A stretch of DNA of 64,000 nt from Pseudomonas sp. WN033 (GTDB lineage Bacteria; Pseudomonadota; Gammaproteobacteria; Pseudomonadales; Pseudomonadaceae): positions 1 to 64,000 of the forward strand of contig NSKG01000002.1 of the NCBI GenBank assembly GCA_002287035.1. The letters are read 5' to 3'. Below are positions 17,744 through 26,733 of the stretch, piece by piece; the stretch's first letter is position 1; the number at the start of each line of letters is the position of its first letter. The notes below the pieces were generated by a model. That model ran no database searches and was not told the DNA's origin. It was given only the letters and a program-made list of their open reading frames with translations. Both the position numbers and the translations under genes were made by a program.

Positions 17744-18742
17744 ATGAAGACGCAAAGAGTACTTACTCCGCTGGCATTCGGGCTGGCTGTAGCCATCTCT
17801 GGCTCAGCCTATGCCGTAGGTGACGGGGCTTCTGCAGTGATTTATGACACCCAGAAGAACTTCCACAATGAGGTGCTGAATCAGGGAACCGAGAATACCG
17901 CTTCGGTCAATGATTCACTGAACGGAGCTTCGGGCAATATCGGGGTCAACGTCGCGGCTGGTGACAACAACCAGCAGGCCAATGCGGCAGCGGTGGCCAC
18001 AGCTGACGCGTTGTTTGTTTTTGGTTTCCCGGTTGTCGCCTCGGCTCAGGCCAGCATCGATGTTCAGCAAAAGGCGTTCAACAACGACCTGACCAACTAC
18101 AGCGTGCCCAACGATGCGTCGTTGAACAATTCGGCCAACGACACTTCGGGTAATGTCGGTATCAACATCGCCGCTGGCAACTACAACCAGCAGAAGAACG
18201 ACATGGCAATTGCTTCGTCCAGCAGTGCGTTCACTGCGGCTGCCAGTGTCAATGTCGAACAAAAATCGTTCGGCAACAACACTGACAACCTTGCCGTACT
18301 GGACTATGGCAAGCAGTACGTCCACCTCAAGCTCAAAGCTGATGGCACCTATGAAGGGGTGTCTGATCAGATCGGTGACGTATATCTCGATGTCTGGGAA
18401 GGGCCTACCCATCCGGGCGGTGCCAATATCGGTCATATCGATGTGGACAGCGCGGCGCAAGGAGCGGTTGACCTGAACGGTGATGGCGGCGCTTTCGCCT
18501 TCAACGAAGAAGGAACCCTGGGTCTGAAGGGATCTGTCAGCGGCTATATCCCGGTTGTTGTCGGATTCACCGGGCCGGTTACCAACAATGCCACGATCAA
18601 CGGCTCGTTGAACAATGTATCGGGTAATGTTGGGGTCAACGTGGCTGCCGGCGGTGGCAACCAGCAGAGCAACTCTCTGGCGATTGCTGCCGGTTGCACC
18701 GCTTGCCCTGGTGCCGGTGGTGGCGGTGGCGGAGAGCTCTGA
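17744..18742 (+). CDS. fapC: FapC-like major amyloid fibre subunit
   Basis: 332 residues, signal peptide cut near residue 24. Three near-identical repeats lie at 57-80 (NDSLNGASGNIGVNVAAGDN), 128-151 and 287-310, each SGN-[IV]-G-[VI]-N-[VI]-AAG-x2-NQQ-x-N, the signature of FapC. The C-terminus carries CTAC (318-321), the Fap Cys-x-x-Cys, then an odd Gly6 tail. The linkers differ: 81-127 is short, whereas 152-286 holds an aromatic and acidic block (DQIGDVYLDVWEGPTHPGG, DLNGDGGAFAF) that does not look like amyloid repeat and may be a folded insert. FapC is secreted through FapF and forms biofilm fibres. A stable hairpin follows at 18753-18780. Confidence 0.87.
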   Translation: MKTQRVLTPLAFGLAVAISGSAYAVGDGASAVIYDTQKNFHNEVLNQGTENTASVNDSLNGASGNIGVNVAAGDNNQQANAAAVATADALFVFGFPVVASAQASIDVQQKAFNNDLTNYSVPNDASLNNSANDTSGNVGINIAAGNYNQQKNDMAIASSSSAFTAAASVNVEQKSFGNNTDNLAVLDYGKQYVHLKLKADGTYEGVSDQIGDVYLDVWEGPTHPGGANIGHIDVDSAAQGAVDLNGDGGAFAFNEEGTLGLKGSVSGYIPVVVGFTGPVTNNATINGSLNNVSGNVGVNVAAGGGNQQSNSLAIAAGCTACPGAGGGGGGEL

Positions 18743-18752
18743 CCGCAAGCAT

Positions 18753-18780
18753 CTGGACCCGGGCTTTGCCCGGGTTCCAG
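18753..18780 (+). promoter_or_regulatory. Intercistronic hairpin between fapC and fapD
   Basis: A 12-bp GC-rich stem with one bulge (CTGGACCCGGGC / GCCCGGGTTCCAG, loop TTT) lies 11 bases after the fapC stop and 16 bases before the fapD start. There is no U-tract. Such hairpins commonly protect the 3' end of an abundant upstream message and reduce read-through, which would raise FapC over FapD-F. Confidence 0.7.
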
Positions 18781-18795
18781 TAGAGGAGGGCTGCA

Positions 18796-19491
18796 ATGCG
18801 TCAGTTGATCATGGCCGCAGTCTGTTTCGCTGCACTGGGCCTTGGCGCCGAGGTTAGCGAGGCGCGCGGACAGGGGTTCGCCGTTTTGCCAGGCGGCGGC
18901 TTGGCTTTCAAGTCAGTTACCAGTATGCGTGAGCGGCGCTATTTGAATCTGGTTGAACAGAAAACCGATTTCAGTTGCGGCGCGGCATCTCTGGCTACGG
19001 TCCTGAACCACGCCTATGGCTGGAGTCTGACCGAAGAGCAGGTCATCGAGGGCATGCTGGCCGAGGCCGATGCCGAGCAGGTTAGAACACTGGGTTTTTC
19101 GATGCTGGACATGAAGAATTATGTCGAGAGCATCGGGTTGCGCGCCAGAGGATATCGCATTGAGCCGGAACACCTTGAGCAGGTGCAGATCCCGGCGATC
19201 GTGCTGGTTGATATCCGGGGCTACAAGCACTTTGTGGTCATGCAGCGCAGCAGTGATGGCTGGGTCTACATTGGTGATCCGGTCCTGGGGCAGAAGAAGA
19301 TGCCGCTCGACGAATTTGCCAATGGCTGGAACGGCATTGTGTTTGCTGTCATTGGCCCTGGCTATGACCGCAACAATGTTCTGCTGACACCACCAGAACC
19401 CTTGACCGCCAGACACCGGCTGGACCGATTCAGCCCGGTCAAGGATGCGGACCTGATGGAGTTTGGTTTTATCCAGAGTGATTTTTTCTAG
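18796..19491 (+). CDS. fapD: FapD-like C39 family cysteine peptidase
   Basis: 231 residues with a signal peptide of about 23, so periplasmic. The peptidase C39 fold is supported by Gln55 (oxyanion), catalytic Cys61 in TDFSCGAASLATVL, His145 in GYKHFVVM and Asp161 in YIGDPVLG. FapD is required for Fap export and thought to process secretion components. Unlike bacteriocin exporters, the C39 domain is not fused to an ABC transporter. SD GAGGAGGG is strong, offsetting the upstream hairpin. Confidence 0.88.
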   Translation: MRQLIMAAVCFAALGLGAEVSEARGQGFAVLPGGGLAFKSVTSMRERRYLNLVEQKTDFSCGAASLATVLNHAYGWSLTEEQVIEGMLAEADAEQVRTLGFSMLDMKNYVESIGLRARGYRIEPEHLEQVQIPAIVLVDIRGYKHFVVMQRSSDGWVYIGDPVLGQKKMPLDEFANGWNGIVFAVIGPGYDRNNVLLTPPEPLTARHRLDRFSPVKDADLMEFGFIQSDFF

Positions 19492-19528
19492 CGCCTGTGC
19501 AAGAGCGATTACGCTCCAGGAGCGCAAC

Positions 19529-20263
19529 ATGAACATAAAGATGAAATGCTGTTTGATCGGGAGCCTGGCCTGCTTGAGCCTGCCAGTCAGCGCTCAAGGC
19601 CTGTTCCAGCCGGTCGAGCTTAGAGATGCGGAGCTGGCTGAGCTGCGTGGGCGTTATGTGCTGCCGGACCGGGTCATTCATTTCGGCGTCACCATGACCA
19701 CATTCTGGCAGAACAGCGCGGGTCAGGCGATTGGTGCCCAGGTCAACTTCCAGATGAATGGCAAAAGCGAGCCAAGCCTGCATGTAACTATGCTTGAACA
19801 GCTGGGCAACGGCGCAATAGTCAATCCGGGAACCGGGCAGGTCATTGGCGGAGCAGGGCTGGGTAGCGTACAGGGTGTGGTTCAGAGCGTACGTAGTGCC
19901 GGTGATTACAATGATGCACTGAACGATCTGACCATCAACATTAGCTCGAGCGAGCAGGTCTTTGCTCAAGGCGGTCAACCATGGAATGGCCCAACTCAAT
20001 TTGCTAATGGCGCAGGTGTGGTCCACATTAATAAACATGCCGGGGGATTGCAGATTGCCCTGCAGGCTAACCATGGTCAGGGCAATGCCCAGCAAACCAT
20101 GGGCGGGGGCAACCTTTCGCAGCATGCCAATATAGGCGGCAACCTGAATCAGGTATTCAACACCGCTGAACTTAACGTGGCCTTGCGCGAAAGAGCGTTG
20201 AGCATGGATCTGGCCAATTGCGCCTGGGAGCAAATGCGGGCTTTGCGCCCAGCAGGCTATTGA
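19529..20263 (+). CDS. fapE: FapE-like amyloid-associated protein
   Basis: 244 residues from the ATG at 19529 with SD CCAGGAG; an upstream in-frame start would overlap fapD and lack a signal peptide. The signal peptide ends near SAQG (about 23). Residues 30-60 (LRDAELAELRGRYVLPDRVI) and 120-150 (NDALNDLTINISSS) are family-like, and the C-terminal third has Asn/Gln/Gly-rich repeat traces (ANIGGNLNQVFNTAELN, NHGQGNAQQTMGGGN). Position between fapD and fapF and the length fit FapE, a minor fibre component. Only one cysteine is left in the tail (DLANCAW), so no Cys-x-x-Cys. Confidence 0.75.
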   Translation: MNIKMKCCLIGSLACLSLPVSAQGLFQPVELRDAELAELRGRYVLPDRVIHFGVTMTTFWQNSAGQAIGAQVNFQMNGKSEPSLHVTMLEQLGNGAIVNPGTGQVIGGAGLGSVQGVVQSVRSAGDYNDALNDLTINISSSEQVFAQGGQPWNGPTQFANGAGVVHINKHAGGLQIALQANHGQGNAQQTMGGGNLSQHANIGGNLNQVFNTAELNVALRERALSMDLANCAWEQMRALRPAGY

Positions 20264-20293
20264 ACAAGAACCGAATAGCGCAAGGATATTGTC

Positions 20294-21559
20294 ATGTGCC
20301 GATACTGGCGTGGTGCGTTACTGGTAGTAATGGCCAGCAGTAGCAGTGCCCTGGCCCAGGGAATGAGCAGCGAAGAGGCAGTACTGCGTCAGGAGTTGGA
20401 GGTACTCAAACAACGCTATGAGGCTCAGCAAAATGCGCTGATGATCCTGGAGCAGCGTCTGCGTCAGCTGGAAGGCCGCACCAGCGTACCTGCTGCGCCC
20501 CCAGCGGCTCCGGCAGCAGCGTCTGCGGCACCCGCCCAGCCAGCAACACAGGTCGCCAGGGCAGAGGGTGGTTATGGTCAGACACTAAGAGAGTCATCCG
20601 AACCGCCACCTAGCGTTGAGGCTCTGTACCAGGAAGCCAGTGGTTTCTTCGGCGGCGGTACCTTCAGTATCGAGCCAGGGCTGACCTACAGCTATTACGA
20701 TACCCGACAACTGTTTCTCAATGGCTTTCTGGCTCTGGATGCGATTTTTCTCGGCAATCTGGGGATAGACGAGATCAAGGCCAATACCTTCACTCTGGAC
20801 CTGACCGGTCGCTACAACCTGCACCAGCGCTGGCAGTTCGACGTAAACCTGCCGCTGATCTACCGGCGTACCACTTATCAATCAGCTGGTGCTGGTGGCT
20901 CAACAGCCCAATTCAGCGAGAAAACCGTTACCGGCGATCCACGCCTGGGTGATATCAGCTTCGGCGTTTCCTACAAATTCCTTGATGAAGCCCCAGGACG
21001 CCCGGATGCAGTGGCCAGCCTGCGGATAAAAGCACCTACCGGCAAGGAACCTTACGGCATCAAGTTTGATCGTGTTTCAGGCAACACCAACCTCAGCGTT
21101 CCCGAGGATCTGCCGACCGGCAACGGCGTCTGGGCTATCAGCCCTGGTATTTCTCTGGTCAAGACTTTGGACCCGGCCGTGGTGTTCGGCAACCTGTCCT
21201 ATACCTACCACAAGACCGAAAGTTTTTCAGACATCAGCACCGAGCGTAATGCCAAGGTTCCCGGCAAGGTCGATCTGGGTGATTACTTTCAGTTTGGCCT
21301 GGGCATGGCTTTTGCCCTGAATGAACGCATGAGTCTATCCATGTCATTTTCCGAACTGATCAGCCGTAGCAGCCGGATCAAGCCTCAGGGCGGCCCCTGG
21401 CAGAAAATCAGCGGCAGCGATGCCAATGCCGCCTATTTCAATATCGGCATGACTTATGCCGTGAACAATGACCTGACCGTAGTACCCAGTCTATCGGTTG
21501 GTCTGACACCCGATGCGCCAGACTTCACATTCAGCCTCAAGTTTCCCTACTACTTCTGA
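20294..21559 (+). CDS. fapF: FapF-like outer-membrane amyloid secretion channel
   Basis: 421 residues. Signal peptide to about residue 22, then a coiled coil (25-61, heptads in [20 protein letters not shown]), an Ala/Pro-rich linker (65-88), a plug-like stretch (105-120) and a C-terminal beta-barrel (about 120-421) ending in FSLKFPYYF with the terminal Phe used for BAM insertion. FapF is a trimeric barrel with a periplasmic coiled coil that gates export of FapB/C/E; the architecture matches. It ends seven bases before the convergent regulator gene, with no terminator visible. Confidence 0.87.
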   Translation: MCRYWRGALLVVMASSSSALAQGMSSEEAVLRQELEVLKQRYEAQQNALMILEQRLRQLEGRTSVPAAPPAAPAAASAAPAQPATQVARAEGGYGQTLRESSEPPPSVEALYQEASGFFGGGTFSIEPGLTYSYYDTRQLFLNGFLALDAIFLGNLGIDEIKANTFTLDLTGRYNLHQRWQFDVNLPLIYRRTTYQSAGAGGSTAQFSEKTVTGDPRLGDISFGVSYKFLDEAPGRPDAVASLRIKAPTGKEPYGIKFDRVSGNTNLSVPEDLPTGNGVWAISPGISLVKTLDPAVVFGNLSYTYHKTESFSDISTERNAKVPGKVDLGDYFQFGLGMAFALNERMSLSMSFSELISRSSRIKPQGGPWQKISGSDANAAYFNIGMTYAVNNDLTVVPSLSVGLTPDAPDFTFSLKFPYYF

Positions 21560-21566
21560 GCAGGGG

Positions 21567-22916
21567 TTAACGCAAATGATGCTTGTGCAGCAGCCGATAA
21601 AAGGTCGGGCGTGAAACGCCCAGCGCAGCTGCGGCTCGGCTGGCGTTGTTGGGAAACAGGCTCAGCGCGTCGCTCAGGGCGTGAGCTTCAGCGCGCAAGA
21701 TATAGTCGTTGAGTGTATCTATGCGGCTGCGATGCGAGGGAGCCTGCTCCAGTCCCAGATCGAAGGCCTGGATCAGCCGCCCCTCGGCCAGGGCCATGCC
21801 GCGTCGAACCCGGTTGGCCAGTTCACGCACGTTGCCTGGCCAGTCGTAGTCAATCATGGCCTGCATAGCGTCTTCGCTGAACCGTCGGGGCCGGCGCCCA
21901 ACCTCTATCGCATACAGTTCGGCAAAATGATGAGCCAGTGGCGGGATATCTTCACGGCGTTCGTTCAGCCGTGCAGTTTGAACTTGCAGAACATTGAGAC
22001 GGTAATACAAGTCTTCGCGAAACCGCCCCTGTTCGATAGCCTGCTCAAGGTCGATATGGGTGGCTGCCAGAACCCGGACATCGACATTGATCGGCTTGCT
22101 GGAGCCAACCCGTTCAATCTGTTTTTCCTGCAAAAATCGCAGCAGGTTGGCTTGCAACTCCAGCGGTAGGTCACCGATTTCATCCAGAAACAGCGTACCG
22201 CCATTGGCCTGCTCTATGCGGCCAATCTTGCGCTGATGGGCGCCTGTGAAGGCACCTTTCTCATGACCGAACATCTCCGACTGAATCAGGTGCTCGGCAA
22301 TGGCCCCGCAATTGACGGGCACGAACGGCCCGCTGGCCCGCCGTGAGCGCCAGTGCAATGCTCTGGCCACCAGCTCTTTGCCGGTGCCACTGTCACCTCG
22401 AATCAGGACTGGGGAGTCAGTGGGTGCCAGTTTGCCAATCAAACCGTTGAGCTGTCGGGTGAGCTTGCTGTCGCCAATGATCTGGTAGCCTGCATTGATG
22501 GGCGTGGGTCGTTTGCGCAGTCTGGCCATGCCATAAGCCCGTCCCAACGCCACGCATACCCGCTCAGGCTCGAAGGGCAGGGTGTGGTAATCGAAAAACC
22601 ACTCTCCGACAAAATTGCTGAAACTGGGGCACTGCATTGACTCAGGGCGTACAGCGGCCAGCCATTCGGTTCCAGCCCGGCCAAGCAGGGCTTTCAATGG
22701 CTCGGCGCGCTTAAGGTGTGCATCATGAAGACGGATAAGGCCAACATCAAAGCCCTGGTCCGGGACCTCGGCCAGTTCGCAGGTCGTTATGCTCCAGCCA
22801 CTGGCCTCCATGCGCGGAATCAAAATCCGGCATTCCTGACATGGGTCAACCAGCAGCAACCGGCGTGAATATTTCAAGCCGGGGGTGAGCTGGACCAGTC
22901 CTTGGGCGTTTTCCAT
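21567..22916 (-). CDS. Sigma54-dependent activator, VpsR-like
   Basis: 449 residues. The N-terminal 130 residues look like a degenerate receiver (YSRRLLLVDPC; FDVGLIRLHD) of the VpsR type. The AAA+ core has Walker A GDSGTGKE (174-181), the sigma54-contacting GAFTGA (221-226) and Walker B GGTLFLDEIG (239-248). The C-terminal Fis-type helix-turn-helix is at 420-448 (NNASRAAAALGVSRPTFYRL). Vibrio VpsR binds cyclic-di-GMP to activate biofilm genes; I infer a similar role here. It is convergent with fapF, and the fap promoter is sigma54-type with palindromic upstream sites, so it is the natural fap activator. Whether it binds c-di-GMP cannot be seen. Confidence 0.88.
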   Translation of the reverse strand: MENAQGLVQLTPGLKYSRRLLLVDPCQECRILIPRMEASGWSITTCELAEVPDQGFDVGLIRLHDAHLKRAEPLKALLGRAGTEWLAAVRPESMQCPSFSNFVGEWFFDYHTLPFEPERVCVALGRAYGMARLRKRPTPINAGYQIIGDSKLTRQLNGLIGKLAPTDSPVLIRGDSGTGKELVARALHWRSRRASGPFVPVNCGAIAEHLIQSEMFGHEKGAFTGAHQRKIGRIEQANGGTLFLDEIGDLPLELQANLLRFLQEKQIERVGSSKPINVDVRVLAATHIDLEQAIEQGRFREDLYYRLNVLQVQTARLNERREDIPPLAHHFAELYAIEVGRRPRRFSEDAMQAMIDYDWPGNVRELANRVRRGMALAEGRLIQAFDLGLEQAPSHRSRIDTLNDYILRAEAHALSDALSLFPNNASRAAAALGVSRPTFYRLLHKHHLR

Positions 22917-23018
22917 GAGACTTTATTATGTGAGTGTTGGAGGGTTCTCCCTAAACATAGCAAGGCAATCCAAACCGGATGGACCGATTTCATCTAAGGG
23001 CTGGCTGCTATAAGTGAG

Positions 23019-23037
23019 TTGGTGCATGTAGTGCTAT
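23019..23037 (+). promoter_or_regulatory. Possible sigma54 promoter of UDP-glucose dehydrogenase gene
   Basis: TTGGTGCATGTAGTGCTAT has GG at 23021-23022 and GC at 23033-23034 with ten bases between, but matches the rest of the consensus only in part. No copy of the fap palindrome was found nearby. Predicted start near 23045. Confidence 0.35.
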
Positions 23038-23127
23038 TGTGTCATCAAGCCTTCAACTAGCGGTCATGGCGTCGTCATCCGGGTATGGCGCAATCGCGGT
23101 ATCCCTCCACCATTTGGGAGTACAGCG

Positions 23128-24498
23128 ATGCGTATCACGGTTATTGGGTGTGGTTATGTCGGATTGGTAACGGCGGCCTGTTTTGCCGAAATGGGCAACG
23201 ATGTGATCTGTGTCGACCAGGACCGGGAACGGATCGCAGCTCTGTCTGAAGGTCGTTCACCCATCTATGAGCCCGGCATTGAGGCCTTGCTGGCGGTCAA
23301 TCTCAGCGGCCGCAGGCTGGCTTTTACCACGCGTCTGGACCAGGCTCTTGAGCGCGCCGAGGTGGTCTTCATTGCGGTCGGTACGCCATCGAGCGCTGAT
23401 GGTTCGGCCGATATTTCACAGATTCTCTCGGTAGCCGCCAGCCTGGGCCAGTACCTCATGGCGCCGGCGATTGTCGTCTGTAAATCGACCGCGCCGGTCG
23501 GTACCGCCTGTCGGGTTCAGGCGATTCTCGACCAGCATTGTGCCCGCCGCCATCTGAGCTGGCGGGCCAGCGTGGTGAGCAATCCGGAGTTCCTCAAGGA
23601 AGGGGTGGCGATCAATGACTTCATGCGCCCGGACCGGATCATCATCGGGACTGAAGATGAGCATGCCGCCGAGGTCATGCGCGCGCTGTATGCGCCATTC
23701 GTGCGCAACCACGAGCGGATTTTGCTCATGGGCCGGCGCGCCGCCGAATTCAGCAAGTACGCCGCCAATGCTTTCCTGGCCACCAAGATCTCATTCATGA
23801 ATGAAATGGCCAGCCTGAGCGCCAGGCTTGGAGTGGATATCGAGCAGGTGCGCAAGGGCATCGGCTCGGATCAGCGGATCGGCCACCAGTTTATCTATGC
23901 CGGTTGTGGTTATGGTGGCTCCTGTTTTCCCAAGGATATTCGCGCCTTGTTGCACATGGCCGAAGCAGAGGATCAACAGTTGCCGTTGCTGAGCGCTGTT
24001 GAGGCGCGTAACAGTACGCAAAAGCAATGGCTGTTTCGTCAGATCAGCACACGGCTTGGTAGCAGTTTGCGTGATATGACCGTAGCGATCTGGGGCCTGT
24101 CGTTTAAGCCGGGCACCGATGATATCCGCGATGCGCCAAGCCTGGTGCTGGTCAAATCCTTATTGGATGCAGGAGTACGGGTGCAGGCGTTTGACCCGGT
24201 CGCAGGAACGAATATCGCCAATCAGTTTGCTGCCGCGGTGGCTCAAGGCCAATTACAGTTGAGTGAAGATCAGTACCAGGCCGCTCGCTTTGCCGATGCA
24301 CTGGTGCTGGTGACTGAGTGGAAGCAGTTTCGCCAGCCGGATTTCATTCGTTTGCGTGAGCTTATGCGTCGCCCGTTGTTGATTGATGGGCGCAATCAAT
24401 ATGACCCGCAGGCGTTGCAGGCGCAGGGGTTCGAGTATGTCGGAGTAGGGCGACCCAGTGCCGAGCCGCAACAGCGGCCAGCACTAAGGATCGCCTAG
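23128..24498 (+). CDS. ugd: UDP-glucose 6-dehydrogenase
   Basis: 456 residues. It oxidises UDP-glucose to UDP-glucuronate with two NAD+, for polysaccharide or LPS precursors. The N-terminal Rossmann motif is VIGCGYVGLVTAACFAEMG; the central segment has EFLKEGVAINDFMRPDRI; the active site GCGYGGSCFPKD carries the catalytic Cys; the C-terminal domain has IWGLSFKPGTDDIRDAPS. The signature fits UDP-glucose rather than GDP-mannose enzymes. SD GGGAG. It is divergent from the sigma54 activator gene, so the two share a 211-base control region; a link between matrix sugar and amyloid is possible but unproven. Confidence 0.92.
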   Translation: MRITVIGCGYVGLVTAACFAEMGNDVICVDQDRERIAALSEGRSPIYEPGIEALLAVNLSGRRLAFTTRLDQALERAEVVFIAVGTPSSADGSADISQILSVAASLGQYLMAPAIVVCKSTAPVGTACRVQAILDQHCARRHLSWRASVVSNPEFLKEGVAINDFMRPDRIIIGTEDEHAAEVMRALYAPFVRNHERILLMGRRAAEFSKYAANAFLATKISFMNEMASLSARLGVDIEQVRKGIGSDQRIGHQFIYAGCGYGGSCFPKDIRALLHMAEAEDQQLPLLSAVEARNSTQKQWLFRQISTRLGSSLRDMTVAIWGLSFKPGTDDIRDAPSLVLVKSLLDAGVRVQAFDPVAGTNIANQFAAAVAQGQLQLSEDQYQAARFADALVLVTEWKQFRQPDFIRLRELMRRPLLIDGRNQYDPQALQAQGFEYVGVGRPSAEPQQRPALRIA

Positions 24499-24508
24499 GA
24501 AACTGCAC

Positions 24509-26641
24509 TCAGAACTCGTATTTGAGGCTGGCCTGGACGGTGCGTTCGGCGCCGAACCAGCAGTTGTTTTCGTCGTAGCAACTGTAATAGCGCTCATCCA
24601 GCAGGTTGTTGACCGACAGTCGGATACTGGCACCGGCCAGGCTAGTGCCCAATTCGCTCAGGTCATAACCAACGGAGAGATCAACCAGGCGGGCCGAAGG
24701 TACCTTGCCGCCGGTGTTGCGCTCGTTCAGTTCTGCTTCGCCGACATAGCGCCAGCCCAGTCCCAGACTGGTACCTGCCAGCGGACCATTGTACAGCTCG
24801 TAGTTGGCCCATAGAGCAACCTGCTGCTCGGGAATCCATACCGGGGTGGTGCCCTTGAGGCCGCTGTTGTCTTTGGTCACCTCTACATCCTGCACTGTCC
24901 ATGAGCCGCTCAGGTGCAGGCTGTCAGTCACCTGGGAGGCCAGCTCCAGCTCAACACCCTGGGAGCGTACTTCGCCGGCCTGGATCAGATCATAGGGACC
25001 GCCGTTCGAGTCGCGGGTCTGGACGTTGTCCTTGGTGATCCGGTAAACGGCCAGTGAACCGCTGGTGCGCCGGTCGGGGGCTGCGTACTTGATCCCAGCC
25101 TCCCACTGCTGACCGTTCGAAGGTTCGAACTTGCGGCCATTGCGGTCACTGCCGTTCATTGGCTCAAAGCTTTCGGCATAGCTGACGAACGGTGCCAGGC
25201 CATTGTCAAAGCTATACAGCATGCCTGCGCGGTAGGTGGTCTTGTTTTGCTTGAAGCTGTCATTGGTGGCGAAGCCGTATTTGACGCCTTTTTCGCTGCC
25301 CTTGAAATGGTCACGGCGTACCCCGGCAATGACCACCAAGCGGCCGAGGCGCATCTGATCCTGGAAGTAGAACCCGGTTTGTCGCTTGCTCAGATCAAAT
25401 TTGCTGCTGTAGCCCGACGCGGCGAAATCCAGACTACCGGGATCGATCAGATGATGGTTAGGGTTGAACAGGTCAATATCCGGTGCAAGCGCATCTTCAT
25501 AACGAATCCGCGAATCCAGATCCAGATAGTCGAGTCCCAGCAGCAGGTTGTGCTCCACTACGCCGGTACGCACCAGGCCAGATAACTGGTTGTCCATGGT
25601 TACGCCCTTGCTGCGCTCATCGGTCAGGTAGGCGCGACGGCTCAGCGTCCGCTCGTCAGCGGCCAGAACCGTGGAGTAGGTGTTTTTCTGCAATACATCG
25701 GCATCCAGGAACCGGGTGTTGTGCAGGAAGCTCCAGTTGTCATTGAACTGATGGCTGATCTTGTAGCCGGGCATCAGTACTTCACGGTCAAAGGTGTTCC
25801 AGTTAGCGTCACCACTGTAGGTGTCAGGATCCAGCTTGCCGTTGCTGTTGCGCAGGAACAGGCCGCTGGCCGGTAAGGTGGTATAGATCCCCATGTCCGG
25901 GTCTTTTTGGTAGTACAGGTTGAAGTTGACCAGGGTCGCGTCGCTGACTTGCCAGTCCAGTGAAGGCGCCAGCATGATCCGTTCTTCCTCAGATGTTTCG
26001 GCCTGACCATCCTTGCTACGGGCCAGGCCGACAATGCTGTAGGACAGGTTGGTGTCACCCAGTTGGCCGCGCGACTCAACACTCAGCTCACGCAAGTCCT
26101 GGCTGCCGATCGCCAGTTGTACGCTGTTGTAGGGATCCTTGCCGGGCTTTTTGCTGATCAGATTGACCATGCCGCCCGGTGGCATGTTGCCGTACAGGGT
26201 TGACGTCGGTCCCTTGAAGACCTCGACCTGCTCAACGGCCAGCAGGTCGATCTGCGGCTGCAGGTTCCAGTCGTTGTATAGCAATTGCAGACCGTCATAG
26301 GCGTTCTGATAATTGATGAAGCCGCGTACGTTGAACAGATCCAGCCGGGTTACCGCACCACCTCGCAGTTCGGTATTGACGCCCGGGGTGTAGCGTAGAG
26401 CGGCTGCTACCGAGTCGGCGTTGCGCATGGACAGGGTGTTCTGGTCGATTACCGAGATACTTTGCGGTGTTTCCTGCGGGGCGAGCTGCGTTTTGGTGGC
26501 GGTGTTACGCTCGGTATTGCCGTAAATCACGACATCGTCCAGTTCGTGCTTATGCTGCTCGTTGGCCAAGGCCGGAGTGCAGAGCAGCGAAGCAATACTC
26601 AAGGCCAGCAGGGAACGCTGAAACGGATGGTGCGACTTCAT
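24509..26641 (-). CDS. TonB-dependent siderophore receptor
   Basis: 710 residues. Signal peptide ends CTPALA (26), TonB box DDVVIYG follows, then plug domain (about 50-160: TPQSISVIDQNTL, VEVFKGPTSTLYGNMPPGGMVNLISKK) and a 22-strand barrel ending ASLKYEF. The C-terminal SCYDENNC cysteine pair is typical of hydroxamate/ferrichrome-type receptors. No N-terminal signalling domain, so it is not a sigma/anti-sigma type; the adjacent AraC gene is the likely local regulator. A Fur box at 26670-26690 lies 29 bases before the ATG. The exact siderophore is unknown. Confidence 0.92.
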   Translation of the reverse strand: MKSHHPFQRSLLALSIASLLCTPALANEQHKHELDDVVIYGNTERNTATKTQLAPQETPQSISVIDQNTLSMRNADSVAAALRYTPGVNTELRGGAVTRLDLFNVRGFINYQNAYDGLQLLYNDWNLQPQIDLLAVEQVEVFKGPTSTLYGNMPPGGMVNLISKKPGKDPYNSVQLAIGSQDLRELSVESRGQLGDTNLSYSIVGLARSKDGQAETSEEERIMLAPSLDWQVSDATLVNFNLYYQKDPDMGIYTTLPASGLFLRNSNGKLDPDTYSGDANWNTFDREVLMPGYKISHQFNDNWSFLHNTRFLDADVLQKNTYSTVLAADERTLSRRAYLTDERSKGVTMDNQLSGLVRTGVVEHNLLLGLDYLDLDSRIRYEDALAPDIDLFNPNHHLIDPGSLDFAASGYSSKFDLSKRQTGFYFQDQMRLGRLVVIAGVRRDHFKGSEKGVKYGFATNDSFKQNKTTYRAGMLYSFDNGLAPFVSYAESFEPMNGSDRNGRKFEPSNGQQWEAGIKYAAPDRRTSGSLAVYRITKDNVQTRDSNGGPYDLIQAGEVRSQGVELELASQVTDSLHLSGSWTVQDVEVTKDNSGLKGTTPVWIPEQQVALWANYELYNGPLAGTSLGLGWRYVGEAELNERNTGGKVPSARLVDLSVGYDLSELGTSLAGASIRLSVNNLLDERYYSCYDENNCWFGAERTVQASLKYEF

Positions 26642-26669
26642 TGGGGCTCCTGATCAGTGATTTTGCATC

Positions 26670-26690
26670 AAATGCTAATGATTCGCATTT
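26670..26690 (-). promoter_or_regulatory. Fur box of siderophore receptor
   Basis: AAATGC-TAATGATTC-GCATTT, a 21-bp palindrome with the TAATGATT core of Fur sites, upstream of the receptor and just after the AraC gene's end. Iron repression is the straightforward reading. Confidence 0.82.
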
Positions 26691-26733
26691 TATGCATTGC
26701 TGGCAGCAAGCCACTTAACATTTTGGGGCATAC

